NCBI RefSeq assembly: GCF_000717335.1
Contig: NZ_JNYZ01000032.1
Span: forward strand, 1 to 64,000
Length of the DNA stretch: 64,000 nt
Source: Amycolatopsis jejuensis
GTDB lineage: Bacteria; Actinomycetota; Actinomycetes; Mycobacteriales; Pseudonocardiaceae
Direction: 5' to 3'
Shown in pieces: positions 26,512 through 36,156 of this stretch. Each line of letters starts with the position of its first letter. Positions within the stretch are counted from its first letter, which is position 1. Under the pieces are notes generated by a model that saw only the letters and a program-made list of their open reading frames with translations, searched no databases and was not told the DNA's origin. The position numbers and the translations under genes were made by a program.

Positions 26512-27963
26512 TCAGTCGACCGGCTCGGCGCCCAGTGCCTGCAGGAACGAGCGCGCCCACCGGTCGACGTCGTGGGTGAGGACCTGGCGACGCATGGCGC
26601 GCATCCTGCGTCGGCCCTCGGCGGGGTCGAGCGTAATGGCAGCCTCCAACGCGTTCTTCACCCCGTCCAGGTCGTGCGGATTGACGAGAAAAGCGCTGGT
26701 CAGCTCTGCCGCCGCGCCGGCGAACTCGCTCAGCACGAGCGCCCCGCCCAGATCGGGGCGGCACGCGACGTACTCCTTGCAGACGAGGTTCATCCCGTCG
26801 CGCAGCGGTGTCACCACCATGACGTCGGCCGCGGAGAAGAACGCGGCCAGTTCGGTGCGGTTCACCGACTGGTGCAGGTAGTGCACGACCGGATGCCCGA
26901 CACGCGCGAACTCGCCGTTGATCCGGCCGACCATCTGCTCGATCTCGCCGCGCATCCGCTGGTAGTGCTCGACGCGTTCGCGGCTCGGGGTGGCCAGCTG
27001 CACGAACGTGACGTCGCCGGGTTCGAGCCGCTCCTCGTGCAGCAGCTCGTGCAGGGCCTGCAGGCGCAGGTCGATGCCCTTGGTGTAGTCGAGCCGGTCG
27101 ACGCCGAGCAGCACCGTCTTGGGGTTGCCGAGGCTCTGGCGGATCTGCTTGGCCCGCTCGGCGACCCCCTTGCTGCGCGAAAGGGTGTCGAGACCGGCCG
27201 CGTCGATGGAGATCGGGAACGCGCCGACGCGCACCGTGCGGTCGCCGACCTGCACCATGCCCGGCCGCGACCGCACGCCGACCGCGCCGCGCGTGGGTTC
27301 GAGGCCGACGAGCTGCCGGGCCAGCCACAGGAAGTTCTGCGCGCCGCCGGGGCGGTGGAAGCCGATCAGGTCCGCGCCGATCAGCCCGCGCACGATCTCC
27401 GCCCGCCACGGCAGCTGCATGAAGAGCTCGACCGGCGGGAACGGGATGTGCAGGAAGAAGCCGATGCGCAGGTCGGGCCGCAGTTCGCGGAGCATCGTGG
27501 GGACGAGCTGCAGCTGGTAGTCCTGGATCCACACGGTGGCGCCGTGCGCGGCGACGGATGCGCTGGCCTCGGCGAACCGGCGGTTGACCCGCACGTAGCT
27601 GTCCCACCACGCACGGTCGAACACCGGCCGCGCGACGACGTCGTGGTACAGCGGCCACAGCGTGGCGTTGGAGAAGCCTTCGTAGTAGTCACGGACCTCG
27701 GCCGAGGTGAGGGAAACCGGGTGCAGCACGAGACCGTCGTCGTCGAACTCGTCCACGTCGACGTCCGGAACGCCCGGCCAGCCGACCCAGGCGCCTTTGC
27801 GGGACCTGAGGAAGGGTTCGAGCGCGGACACCAGCCCGCCCGGGCTGGCCGTCCAGCGGCGCTCGCCGCCTGCCGTGTGGTCGAGGTCGACGGGCAGCCG
27901 GTTGGCGACCACCACGAAGTCCGCGGACGGTGCGCTGTTCCGGTCGGCGATCACGTCAGTCAC
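26512..27963 (-). CDS. alpha,alpha-Trehalose-phosphate synthase (UDP-forming)
   Basis: 483 aa GT20 glycosyltransferase. It joins UDP-glucose (or another NDP-glucose) to glucose-6-phosphate. Landmarks are [10 protein letters not shown] near the N-terminus, [33 protein letters not shown] and the donor-site [17 protein letters not shown] 27963 gives a start close to the conserved core; an in-frame ATG at 28002 would add 13 residues. With the OtsB-GH15 fusion it forms a complete trehalose synthesis operon. Confidence 0.95.
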   Translation of the reverse strand: MTDVIADRNSAPSADFVVVANRLPVDLDHTAGGERRWTASPGGLVSALEPFLRSRKGAWVGWPGVPDVDVDEFDDDGLVLHPVSLTSAEVRDYYEGFSNATLWPLYHDVVARPVFDRAWWDSYVRVNRRFAEASASVAAHGATVWIQDYQLQLVPTMLRELRPDLRIGFFLHIPFPPVELFMQLPWRAEIVRGLIGADLIGFHRPGGAQNFLWLARQLVGLEPTRGAVGVRSRPGMVQVGDRTVRVGAFPISIDAAGLDTLSRSKGVAERAKQIRQSLGNPKTVLLGVDRLDYTKGIDLRLQALHELLHEERLEPGDVTFVQLATPSRERVEHYQRMRGEIEQMVGRINGEFARVGHPVVHYLHQSVNRTELAAFFSAADVMVVTPLRDGMNLVCKEYVACRPDLGGALVLSEFAGAAAELTSAFLVNPHDLDGVKNALEAAITLDPAEGRRRMRAMRRQVLTHDVDRWARSFLQALGAEPVD

Positions 27964-28046
27964 TCCAGCTGCTCCCTCGTCATCGGCGGGTCGCGGCCCC
28001 ACTGAAACCCTAGCGCGCGAGGTGTGACCGGCCGGTGACCATCCGG

Positions 28047-29552
28047 TTACTCCAAACGCCGTTCCGTGGGCTCCATCGGCCCGGCGAGGCGGGGTCCGGC
28101 CAGCTTGCGCTCGAGCCTGCCGAGACCGCTGCGGACCGGCTGCGCGAGGTATTCGCCCAGTACAACGCCCGCGGCGAGGGCGAGCCCGATGGCGACCGCG
28201 GTCATCAGGGTGGAGATGTTGCCGCCCGGCTCCACCCCCAATTGGTATAGACCACGATAGGTGGAGAGGCCGGGTAGCAGGGGAGTGATCCCGGACACGG
28301 CCACCACGAGCGGGGTCACCTTCAGCCGGCGCGCCATCACTCCACCGCAGAACCCGACGAGCGTCGCCGCGATCGCCGACGAGCTGACGGCGTCGAATCT
28401 CGCCAGCATCAACCCGCCGTACACGAGCGCCCCGATCGAGCCCGCCGCCGCGGCGACGAGCATCGCGCGCATGGTCGAGTACGACGCGATCGCGAAGCAG
28501 GCCGCCGCACCCGCACCGCCGATCACCACGAGCGGCAACTGCTGCGGCGTCGACCCGGCGGCTTCCGGCAACGGTGTCCGCGGCAATCCGACGAGCACTG
28601 CAATCCGCAGCGCAAGCACGACTCCGGCAATCAACCCCGCACTCATCAGCGCGGTTTCCATGGTGCGTCCGGCGGCCGTGACGTTGTACCCGGTGATCGC
28701 GTCCTGCACCGCCGAAACGGTGGAAAGCCCCGACAGCAGCACGGTGACGGCCGCAGCGACGACGAGTGTCGGCCGGTCGGTGGTGAGGATGTCGCTGCTG
28801 ACGATCACCATCGCGGACAGCGTCGCGAACAGCCCGCCGACCACCTGCTGGAAGAAAAACGGCAGGTTGAAGCGGTTGAGCAGGCGCCCGATCCGGTCGA
28901 TCGCGGAGGATATGACCAGCGCGACGAGCGCGACGTCGAGCCCGCCGCCGAGCAGCAGCGTGATGAACGCGGCCAGCCCGCCCCAGGCGATGGTGGCGAT
29001 CCAGCGCGGGTACGGATGCGGCGCCGACGTGATCCGGTTGAGCTCGGTGTGCGCCTCCTCGGCCCCGATCTTGCCGCGGACGATCTTGCGCACCAACGCT
29101 TCCGCCTGGGTGAGCCGGGTGTAGTCGAGGCTGCGCGACCGCACGACCCGCAACGCGGTGACCGGCGCGAGGTCGGTACCACGGTGACAGGTGACGGTGA
29201 TCGACGTGAAGATCACGTCGACCTCACAATGCGGCAACCCGAGCGCAGAGGTGAGCGCGAGAATGGTGGCGGTGACGTCGGACGCACCGGCGCCACTGGC
29301 CATCTGCACCTCGCCGATGCGCAGGGTGACATCGAGAACGAAGTTGACGGTCGCATCGTCCGGCGGCTTGGGCCCGAGCGCCTCCTCCGCCTCGACGGCA
29401 GGCTGTTCGGCAGTCGGCGCCTCGAGAATGTGCCACGCCCGGCGACGCAACAGATTCGGCCGATGCCGCTGACTGGACCGCGGGTCCGGAGGCTCGAGAA
29501 TCGGCCACCGTCTACGCCCCCCGCCCTGGCCGGCACGCTCGTTGATCTTCAT
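28047..29552 (-). CDS. ThrE-type threonine/serine exporter family protein
   Basis: 501 aa. A basic, Arg/Pro-rich cytoplasmic N-terminus of about 65 residues precedes the ThrE domain ([29 protein letters not shown]), then about ten membrane segments including an [15 protein letters not shown] junction and [17 protein letters not shown]. These proteins export threonine, serine or small amino acids by proton motive force in Corynebacterium. AGGAGGTGG precedes ATG 29552. No linked biosynthetic genes. Confidence 0.88.
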   Translation of the reverse strand: MKINERAGQGGGRRRWPILEPPDPRSSQRHRPNLLRRRAWHILEAPTAEQPAVEAEEALGPKPPDDATVNFVLDVTLRIGEVQMASGAGASDVTATILALTSALGLPHCEVDVIFTSITVTCHRGTDLAPVTALRVVRSRSLDYTRLTQAEALVRKIVRGKIGAEEAHTELNRITSAPHPYPRWIATIAWGGLAAFITLLLGGGLDVALVALVISSAIDRIGRLLNRFNLPFFFQQVVGGLFATLSAMVIVSSDILTTDRPTLVVAAAVTVLLSGLSTVSAVQDAITGYNVTAAGRTMETALMSAGLIAGVVLALRIAVLVGLPRTPLPEAAGSTPQQLPLVVIGGAGAAACFAIASYSTMRAMLVAAAAGSIGALVYGGLMLARFDAVSSSAIAATLVGFCGGVMARRLKVTPLVVAVSGITPLLPGLSTYRGLYQLGVEPGGNISTLMTAVAIGLALAAGVVLGEYLAQPVRSGLGRLERKLAGPRLAGPMEPTERRLE

Positions 29553-29717
29553 GATCGATCCCCACCTCCTCGTTCGTTCCCGGGGACCATCGGCGCCAGT
29601 GCCTCGGCCGTTGCAGTGGCGTGCCCCACACCTGAAGACGATCGTGCCGCAAGCCGCCGGATCGCGCCGCTTTGCGCCCCTGAGCTGGTCCACCGCGACT
29701 CTTTGCAAACCGCCCGA

Positions 29718-29723
29718 TATACT
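29718..29723 (+). promoter_or_regulatory. Probable -10 element of the tRNA-Thr gene
   Basis: TATACT lies 29 nt upstream of the mature tRNA 5' end, in an otherwise GC-rich setting. No strong TTGACA-type -35 sits at the ideal distance; TTGCAA at 29703-29708 is too close. Confidence 0.45.
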
Positions 29724-29752
29724 GCGACGCGCCCCGTTCGGTGTGGGGGTGT

Positions 29753-29828
29753 GCCGGTATAGCTCAGCTGGTAGAGCATCTGTCTTGTAAACAGAAGGTC
29801 AGGGGTTCGAGCCCCCTTGCCGGCTCCA
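29753..29828 (+). tRNA. tRNA-Thr (anticodon TGT)
   Basis: A 76-nt cloverleaf including an encoded CCA end. Acceptor arms GCCGGTA and TGCCGGC pair with one G-U. The D-arm contains AGCTCAGCTGGTAGAGC, the anticodon stem is TCTGT/ACAGA around loop CTTGTAA with TGT at positions 34-36, and the T-arm is AGGGGTTCGAGCCCCC. It reads ACA (and by wobble ACG) threonine codons. Confidence 0.97.
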
Positions 29829-29921
29829 CTTCGCAGCTTCGTTTTTGGCGGCGTGATGGATCCGCCCGGTTCCACCTGTTCGGGGAACCGGGCGGCGACG
29901 GTCATCGTCGGGGGTGGGCTC

Positions 29922-31457
29922 TCAGCAGGCCTTGACCCATGAACACTCGCGAGCGGTATCGCCCGGCACTGCCGGGACGTCACCACGCCCGGCGGATTTG
30001 GCCCGCGCGGTGTCCCCGGGCCCGGAGGCAAGCCGGACGGCGACCGCGTCCTCCACGTCTCGCACCGAGCTGGCCAGGAAGTTGTTCTCCACCATGGAAA
30101 ACACCAGATGCTCGCCGTTGGCGGTGGTAACGTAGCCGGACAGCGCACTGACCCCGGTCAGCGATCCGGTTTTGGCGTGCACGTTGCCTGCCGCCGGGGT
30201 GCCGGTCATCCGCTTGCGGAGAGTGCCGCCGACCAGCCGGTCCGGATTGCCGGCGATCGGCAACGCCTCGTACCAGGTCTGGAACCACGGCCGGGACTTG
30301 ACCGCCGTCAGCAGGCCGGCCAGCTGGTCGGTGGTCACGATGTCCATCCGGGACAGCCCGGAACCGTCCACGGTCTGGAACTGCGCGGGATCCAGGCCCA
30401 ACGACGACAGTTTCGCTTTCAACGCGCGCACCCCGGCGTCCCAGCTGCCCTCACCGCTTACCTTGCGCCCGGCGGATTTGGTGAGAATCTCGGCGTGCAA
30501 GTTGTTGCTCAGCTTGAGAAACGGCACCAGCAACTGGCTCAACGGCATGGATTGGCGATCGGCCACCGGGGTGGCTGATTCGGGGGCAGCGCGGTATGTC
30601 GTACTCCCGAGCACCCGCACACCGCGTTCCTCCAACGCCTTGCGAAACACCGAGGCGACCAGCGCGGTCGGGTTCCACACCGACATGAATTCGTTGACTG
30701 CCGCGCCGCCCGCGGGAATCGAACCGGACACAGTGATCGTGTTGGTGCCGTGTTCACGGTCGACGGTCACGGCCGGCTGCGAGCCGGCGGCCGACGTCGT
30801 CGCGGTGTTGACGATGCGCACGTAGCTGGTCGGCGGGTCCACGGCCACGGCGGCGGGCTTGCCGTTCTGGCCGGGCGCGACGCGGATGATCACCGAACCG
30901 GCGTCGTAGTCGGTGTCCGGGGAGATGGTCAGCGCGGAGACCTGTGCGTTGTAGGAATAAGGCTCGTCGTCCCACGCCCAGCCGGAACCGAGCCGGACGT
31001 GATCGAACCAGGTGTCGTCGGCGACGAGATCGCCGGTCACGACTTTCACCCCGCTGGCGGCGACCTTCGCCGCCAGCTCCTGGTAATCCTTGGCCAGCAT
31101 CGTGGGGTCGCCGGTGCCCTTGAGATAGAGATTCCGTCCATCGGTGGACACCGTGGTGGTGAATCGATGGTCCGGACCAAGGACGTCCAGCGCGGCCGCC
31201 GAGGTCAGCAGCTTGGCATTGGACGCCGGTACGAGCCGGTTACCGGCATTGCGGGAGTACAGGGTGGCCCCGGTGTCGGCATTGCGCACGATCAGCCCGA
31301 CTTGGGCGCCGGCAAGCTTGGGATTTGCGAGCAGAGCATCCAGATCCGGCCCGAGTCCGGTGGAATCAGGTCCGGCCGCCGCTGCGCCGGGCATGCCGAG
31401 TACCAGAAGCGCGGCCCCTGCGGGCACAAGACGCCGCCAGCCGATTTTTCGTCCCAT
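29922..31457 (-). CDS. D-alanyl-D-alanine carboxypeptidase/endopeptidase (PBP4, DacB type)
   Basis: 511 aa, peptidase family S13. A signal peptide (residues 1-28, ending GAAAAG) targets it outside the membrane. Penicillin-binding motifs are SxxK at S79-K82 (ASNAKLL), SNN in FLKLSNNLHAE, and KTG in HAKTGSLTG. It trims D-Ala from peptidoglycan stem peptides. ATG 31457 is preceded by GAGGGGAACC. The C-terminus is a small polar tail ending in Cys. Divergent from the broken S41 peptidase gene. Confidence 0.92.
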   Translation of the reverse strand: MGRKIGWRRLVPAGAALLVLGMPGAAAAGPDSTGLGPDLDALLANPKLAGAQVGLIVRNADTGATLYSRNAGNRLVPASNAKLLTSAAALDVLGPDHRFTTTVSTDGRNLYLKGTGDPTMLAKDYQELAAKVAASGVKVVTGDLVADDTWFDHVRLGSGWAWDDEPYSYNAQVSALTISPDTDYDAGSVIIRVAPGQNGKPAAVAVDPPTSYVRIVNTATTSAAGSQPAVTVDREHGTNTITVSGSIPAGGAAVNEFMSVWNPTALVASVFRKALEERGVRVLGSTTYRAAPESATPVADRQSMPLSQLLVPFLKLSNNLHAEILTKSAGRKVSGEGSWDAGVRALKAKLSSLGLDPAQFQTVDGSGLSRMDIVTTDQLAGLLTAVKSRPWFQTWYEALPIAGNPDRLVGGTLRKRMTGTPAAGNVHAKTGSLTGVSALSGYVTTANGEHLVFSMVENNFLASSVRDVEDAVAVRLASGPGDTARAKSAGRGDVPAVPGDTARECSWVKAC

Positions 31458-31568
31458 GTGGTTCCCCTCGCACTGTGTCAGTTGCCGATCGGACGACGGC
31501 CTGCCGCAGAATCCCGGGAACCATACACCGGGCGAGCCCGAGTGTGGAAAAGTTTCCGATGTGTTGGT

Positions 31569-32529
31569 GTGACAGGGAAACTCTTGCTGTCTCATCCGGT
31601 GTTTTGGGTGAGCAGGCTTGCCGAGGTCCGCGCAATTCGGCCTGCACCATCGACCCCGCAGACGTATCTCATCGGGGCACTGAACCTGCTGCGACTGCAT
31701 TCGATCGACCGCGACCGCGTGGATTGGCCGAGAGCGGAGGCGGCGGCTCTCCGCAAGGCAGCGGATGTCACCGCCACCGCCGGGACGTACTCGATGATCC
31801 GGCAGGTGATTGCCGAACTCGGGAATCCGCACCCGATGCTGGCCGGTCCGGCGCAGGCGCGGCCGCCGATGCCGACGGCGATCGACGTGCCGATGAGCCA
31901 TGCGTTGGACGGGGTGGCCGTCGTGACGGTGCCCGGATTTCTCGCTGATCCGGCGGGCGAGCGGCGGTATGTGGCGGCGGGAGTGGCCGCACTGCAAGCG
32001 GTCGAGGCTCAAGCGACGTGCGGCTGGGTCGTCGACTTGCGTGACGACACCGGCGGCGACATGTGGCCGATGCTCACCGTGCTGGCGCCGCTGCTGGGTG
32101 ACGGCGTCATCGGGTCATTCACCGGACCCCGGGTCACCCCGAAGACGTGGTCGGTGCTCGACGGCAGAGCACTCCTCGACGGTTCAGCCCCCGCGGAGGA
32201 GACCAATCCGGTACGGCTCACCCGGCCACGTCCGCCGATCGCCGTGGCTCACATCGCGGCACACTGCGAGTTCCGGCGAAGCGACGCTCGTCGCGTTCCG
32301 GGGAATGCCGCGCGTCGAGACGTTCGGCGCGTCCACCGCCGGCGTCGCCACAGGCAACGAAGTCTTCTCCCTGAGCGACGGTGCAAAGCTGCTCGTCACG
32401 AGCGTTGTCGACGTCGACCGCACCGGCCGGGTCTACGGGAACGTGGCGATCGAGCCGGACCACCTGGTGTCACCGGCCGACGCGGAAGCCGTTGCCGTGC
32501 AATGGGTACGTGCGAATGGCTGCGGCTAG
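31569..32529 (+). pseudogene. Frameshifted S41 (tail-specific) peptidase
   Basis: Two frames together give one S41 protein. Frame one carries the N-terminal block (TYLIGALNLLRLHSIDRDRVDW) and the core (GWVVDLRDDTGGDMWPML). It shifts at GTGGCTCAC (32244-32252) to the frame that encodes HTASSGEATLVAFRG, with the catalytic Ser region, and GNEVFSLSDGAKLLVT. Dropping one G at 32246/32247 joins the halves cleanly (PIAVLTSRHTASSGE). So this is a single-base insertion, real or a sequencing error. No clear signal peptide; start (GTG 31569) uncertain. Confidence 0.8.
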
Positions 32530-32530
32530 C

Positions 32531-32567
32531 ACGATGAGCCCACCACCTCGCGTGGCGGGCCCATCGT
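32531..32567 (-). terminator. Hairpin terminator after the DUF4190 gene
   Basis: Arms 32531-32546 and 32552-32567 surround a 5-nt loop. On the minus-strand RNA all 16 positions pair (two as G-U); on the plus strand those two become mismatches. It starts five bases after the stop of the minus-strand gene at 32572. No U-tract. Confidence 0.65.
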
Positions 32568-32571
32568 CCGG

Positions 32572-33189
32572 TCAGAAGCCGTCGCAGGAGGCGGTTGCGA
32601 AGTTGCCCGACGCTTGGGACGTCTTGGCTTCCTTGCCATCCACGACGACCTTGCACGTGACGTCTCCGCCTTCGGTGCCGGTCGTCACGGTGAGGGTGCC
32701 GCCCTTGATCAGGCCCTTCGTGGTGAGATCTTTGGACCACGGAAGGGTTTTGGGCTGTTCCTGGCTGGTGGAGACGCCGTTGTCGCCGAGAGTGGTGTAC
32801 GTGATCGAGGCGTCCTTCGCGGTGCCGGTGACCTCGTAGTGGACCGTCACGGTGCGGTTCGCCTCGGTGTTGACGTCGTTGACCGCCTTGGTGAACGCCG
32901 TCGCCCACACGATCGCGATGATCAGGCCGATCACCGACAGCACGAGCCCCGCGATGGCGATCCCCTTGTTCGTCGCCTTCTGGGCGCGGACCCGGGCGAT
33001 CCCGAGTGCGGAGAAGATCACGCCGAGGATCACCAGCGGCCATGCGATGAGGCCGATGATGGGGATGAACGAGAAGATCAGGCCGAGCAGTCCGAGCACG
33101 AACCCGGCGGTGCCGAGACCGTTCTTCGGCTGGAGTTGCTGGGTTTGCTGGGGCGGGTACGGGGGCGGAGGGTAGTCAGGGGCGGACAT
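32572..33189 (-). CDS. DUF4190 membrane protein with MmpS-like C-terminus
   Basis: 205 aa. The Pro/Gln-rich cytoplasmic N-terminus (PPPPYPPQQTQQLQ) is followed by two DUF4190-type membrane blocks (about 26-61 and 74-95). The extracytoplasmic part begins VTVHYEVTGTAKDASITYTT and has the beta pattern of the MmpS family, with two Cys (CKVVV and the C-terminal ASCDGF) that could form a disulfide. ATG 33189 is preceded by GAAAGG. Role unknown; possibly an envelope accessory protein. Confidence 0.8.
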   Translation of the reverse strand: MSAPDYPPPPYPPQQTQQLQPKNGLGTAGFVLGLLGLIFSFIPIIGLIAWPLVILGVIFSALGIARVRAQKATNKGIAIAGLVLSVIGLIIAIVWATAFTKAVNDVNTEANRTVTVHYEVTGTAKDASITYTTLGDNGVSTSQEQPKTLPWSKDLTTKGLIKGGTLTVTTGTEGGDVTCKVVVDGKEAKTSQASGNFATASCDGF

Positions 33190-33301
33190 GGGTGCCTTTC
33201 GTGATCGGTTGTGCAGAAAGTGGTCGCGTGGGCGGCCTCGGGTGTTACGCACGATCACCCGATAGAGTCGCCGACCGGCCTTCCGCACTGGGGATTCCCG
33301 G

Positions 33302-33904
33302 TCACGTCGTCCGCGGCCGGACGTGCGCCCGTTCCCCCTCCATCCCGAAGAGGATCAGCACTTCGACCGCGCGCCCGTCCGCCGAACCGAGCCAATGCGG
33401 TTGCGTGGTGTCGAACTCTTCGGCTTCCCCTGGCGAGATTGTGCGGTCGCGGTCACCGACGATCAGCCGGAGCCGTCCGTTCAGGACGTACAGCCACTCG
33501 TGACCGCTGTGGGTCTGCAGCGTCGGCTCGCCGGTCGCGCCTGGGACGAGCATCTTGTACGCGTGGATCCCGCCGGGGCGCCGGGTGAGCGGGATGAACG
33601 TCATGCCGTGCCGGTGGATCGGATGCAGGTGAATCCGCGGGTCGCCGGTACGGGGCGCACCGACGAGATCGTCGAGCGGAACGTCGTAGACCTGCGCGAG
33701 GGGCAGCAGCAGTTCGAGGTTGGGCCGCCGAAGCCCGCTTTCGAGACGGGAGAGGGTACTTTCCGAAATCCCGGTCTCCCGCGCGAGCGCGGCCAGCGTG
33801 ACCCCCCGTTGCCGGCGCAGCGCCCGCAACCGCGGCCCGACCGCGTCGAGTACCTCGTCGATCTCCATGCGCTCCAGCCTTGCCGGTTGTCGTGCTACGT
33901 CCAT
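33302..33904 (-). CDS. XRE-family regulator with C-terminal cupin
   Basis: 200 aa. The HTH is LRALRRQRGVTLAALARETGISESTLSRLESG (about 28-60). The C-terminal cupin_2 domain has HSGHEWLYVLNGRLRLIVGD and a His in FDTTQPHWLGS. Such HTH-cupin proteins often sense small metabolites. ATG 33904 is supported by GGAGG seven bases upstream; ATG 33868 is an alternative. Divergent from a TetR gene with 74 bp between. Confidence 0.88.
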   Translation of the reverse strand: MDVARQPARLERMEIDEVLDAVGPRLRALRRQRGVTLAALARETGISESTLSRLESGLRRPNLELLLPLAQVYDVPLDDLVGAPRTGDPRIHLHPIHRHGMTFIPLTRRPGGIHAYKMLVPGATGEPTLQTHSGHEWLYVLNGRLRLIVGDRDRTISPGEAEEFDTTQPHWLGSADGRAVEVLILFGMEGERAHVRPRTT

Positions 33905-33978
33905 AGTGGACCTCCGCGGTCTCATGGCGCGCTGTTCGGTAGGTCTTTCCCGGCTGTTTTTCGCGTAGCGTTGACGGC

Positions 33979-34533
33979 ATGAGCGTTGGAGAGGGGCCTC
34001 GGCGGGCGGATGCGCGGGAGAACCGGGAGCGGATCGTCGAGATCGCGCGTGAGGTGGTCGCCGGGTCGGGTGAGCTGCGGCTGAACGCGGTGGCGAAGCG
34101 GGCGGGCGTCGGCCAGGGCACGCTGTACCGGCACTTTCCGACGCGCGAGGACCTGCTGGCCGAGGTGTACCGGCAGGAGGTACAGGAACTGGTTGCGCTC
34201 GCCCCGGACCTGCTGACCTCGCACGGACCGGTCGACGCGCTGGTCCGGTGGTTCGACCGCTTGGCCGACTACGCAAAGGTCAAACGAGGCGTCCTCGCGG
34301 CGGTCGAGGTGGCCGTGTGGAAGGACCTGTCGAAGGAAAGCCACGGCCCGATCGGCGACGCAATAACCGTCCTGCTGGACGCGGGAAAGTCCGAGGGGAC
34401 CATTCGCGCAGACATCGACGCCCGCGACCTGATCACCCTGTCGGGCTATCTGACCCGCCTGGACGAGGACGAGTGGGACACCCGCGCGCGGCACCTGCTG
34501 GACGTTCTGCTGAACGGAATCCGGACCCACTGA
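33979..34533 (+). CDS. TetR/AcrR family transcriptional regulator
   Basis: 184 aa. HTH: LNAVAKRAGVGQGTLYRHFPTREDLLAEVY. The C-terminal part resembles the SbtR-type regulators common in actinomycetes (helical; VKRGVLAAVEVAVWKDL). Divergent from the HTH-cupin gene, which may be its target. It is followed by about 450 bp without genes and then a repeat array. Confidence 0.86.
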   Translation: MSVGEGPRRADARENRERIVEIAREVVAGSGELRLNAVAKRAGVGQGTLYRHFPTREDLLAEVYRQEVQELVALAPDLLTSHGPVDALVRWFDRLADYAKVKRGVLAAVEVAVWKDLSKESHGPIGDAITVLLDAGKSEGTIRADIDARDLITLSGYLTRLDEDEWDTRARHLLDVLLNGIRTH

Positions 34534-34983
34534 GCCGGCGGTTTTCTGCGCGGGACCAAGGTGCTCCCGAGCGGGCGCGGGTGGAATCGGGCACGAATCT
34601 TGATCACGCGGTGCTGCCGAGGTGACCGACTCCGCTGGTCGGGCGCGGGCGGAACATTTGGCCGGAGGCCAAGAACTGGGCCGACAACCGCGGCGGACCT
34701 CCTCGGCCATGAACGATGACTGACCTTGGTGCGGGGTCCGCGGGTTCACCGCACGTCAGGCACCGTGGCTAGGAAGATTCGCGTGCCTGGTTGCCGCAGC
34801 GGATGCTGATCTTCCTGTCGAGTAGCCATGCCGGGGACTGCTAGTTCGGCTGGCCGCGGTGACGAAGTTGATCTTCCTGTTGAGTGCCCTGCCTACATTT
34901 GCTTGTTTGGCCACTGCCACGGCGGGCACCGACCTGCCGGTCTGGGCTGTTGTTCGCCTGGCTGCGATGGCCAAGGTTGTTTT
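34534..34983. other. Gene-poor stretch leading into a repeat array
   Basis: No supported gene. From about 34828 decayed copies of the 57-bp unit are recognisable (TTGAGTGCCCTGCCTACATT; a 48-bp copy at 34936-34983 lacking nine bases). Several frames are open only because of the repeat structure and high GC. Confidence 0.6.
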
Positions 34984-35268
34984 GCCGGTCGAATGCCGGG
35001 CCTGATTGCTCGGCTGGATGCGGCGGTGATAGTTGTCCTGGCCGGTCGAGTGCCGGGATTGTTTGCTCGGCTGGATGCCGCGGTGAAAGTTGCGCTAGCC
35101 GGTTGAGTGCCGGGGCTGTTTGCTTGGCTGGCCGCCGTGGTGAGTGTTGCGCTAGCCGGTCGAACGCCGGGCCTGATTGCTCGGCCGGCCGCCGCGGTGA
35201 AAGTTGCCCTAGCCGGTCGAGTGCCGGGGCCGTTTGCGCGGCTGGATGCCGTGGCAGAAGCTGATCCA
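34984..35268. repeat. 57-bp tandem repeat, five copies
   Basis: Units start at 34984, 35041, 35098, 35155 and 35212, exactly 57 bp apart, each opening GCCGGT(C/T)GA(A/G). Copies are roughly 75-90% alike by eye. Because 57 = 19 codons, long frames persist on both strands: for example 19-residue repeats with PAEQSGPAFDRLAQ on the minus strand, and AGRVPGLFARLDAAVKVAL on the plus strand, broken by TGA in the third copy. No start site or family supports a gene; a non-coding minisatellite is favoured. Confidence 0.85.
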
Positions 35269-35426
35269 CCCACGAGACTCCGCGGCGAGGGCTGGACCAT
35301 CCGCCGGGCGCAGCAACCGAGGCAAATCACCAGCCATCAGCGGCAAAACCCCACTCTGTGTCCATAGTGGACCCGACATCGCAACTCCCCCCGGCCCGGC
35401 CCCGGATGACCGAACGGCGACCAGGC

Positions 35427-35639
35427 TCAGGACGCGACAGCGAGGCGGACCCGGCGGTCACGGGCATACGAGACCAGTTCCCGGACCTCGTCGGTGGTGA
35501 TGATGCGGACGGCGTCGTCCAGTACCTCTGCGGTGGCGACCTGAAGTGGCCACGACCGCAGGCCAGGGGCGGGTTCGTGCCAGAACCACTGGCCCTGTGT
35601 GAGGTCCTCGGCGGCGACGGTGGGTTCGTCGGTTTTCAT
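35427..35639 (-). CDS. Hypothetical small protein, 70 aa
   Basis: An acidic soluble protein (MKTDEPTVAAEDLTQGQWFWH, ending DEVRELVSYARDRRVRLAVAS) that reads like a real small domain with good third-position GC. No family recognised, no signal peptide. The ATG at 35639 has only a weak TTAGG upstream. Confidence 0.5.
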   Translation of the reverse strand: MKTDEPTVAAEDLTQGQWFWHEPAPGLRSWPLQVATAEVLDDAVRIITTDEVRELVSYARDRRVRLAVAS

Positions 35640-36156
35640 GCCCGCAGCCTAACCGGGACCACCGACAGAAAATCGCTCTGCCGGACATTGCGCGGTACCC
35701 GGGTGGGGTTTGGTGCGCGGAAGGCCGGTGGGCGAGGTGGTTCGTGCAGGTCGACGGGCGGTCCGGGGAGGTACGGGTGGCGCGGGTCACGTTGGGCAGG
35801 CGCCGATTTCCGGCCGACGGACGGGCTGGGAAACCCGAGCGGCAAGAGTAAACCGGGGCGCGGCGCCGCCACCGCCTCGCGCGGGTCGTCAGGTCCGGCA
35901 CGGCCGCCATCGGCTCGCGCGGGCACGGATCAACACGGTCGTCAGGTCCGGCACGCTCGTCACGGCCGCCATCGGCTCGGCGGGCACGATCAACACGGTC
36001 GTCGGGTCCGGCGCGCTCGTCACGGCCGCCATCGGCTCGCGCGGGCACAATGCCTGGTCTTCCGGGTGGATTTTGCGTGGTCGGGCGGCCTGCCCTAGGC
36101 TGCGCCGGTCACCGCCGCACACACCGGGGGTTTCCGGGACGAAGGGAACGGTGCGA
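35640..36156. other. 517-bp intergenic stretch with 60-bp repeats
   Basis: No supported gene. Frames are open on both strands across it (196 aa on the minus strand, and an in-frame upstream extension of the membrane-protein gene), but both are Arg/Pro/Gly-rich artefacts of repeat and GC content. GAAGGGA at the right edge serves the gene starting at 36157. Confidence 0.6.
35887..36047. repeat. 60-bp direct repeats, about 2.7 copies
   Basis: GATCAACACGGTC recurs at 35928 and 35988. The 60-bp unit ends in CGGCCGCCATCGGCTCG and a shortened copy starts at 35887. Copies differ at only a few positions, so the expansion is recent. The period is a multiple of three. Confidence 0.85.

Noticed and set aside
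34893..35330. Repeat proteins encoded by the 57-bp array
   Set aside because: At least four frames are open because the period is a multiple of three. None has a ribosome-binding site or domain, and one is stopped by TGA inside a repeat. Kept as a repeat rather than a gene.
35458..36048. 196-codon minus-strand gene over the 60-bp repeats
   Set aside because: It overlaps the better small gene at 35427-35639 in another frame, and its sequence is a repeat-driven Arg/Asp/Pro string.
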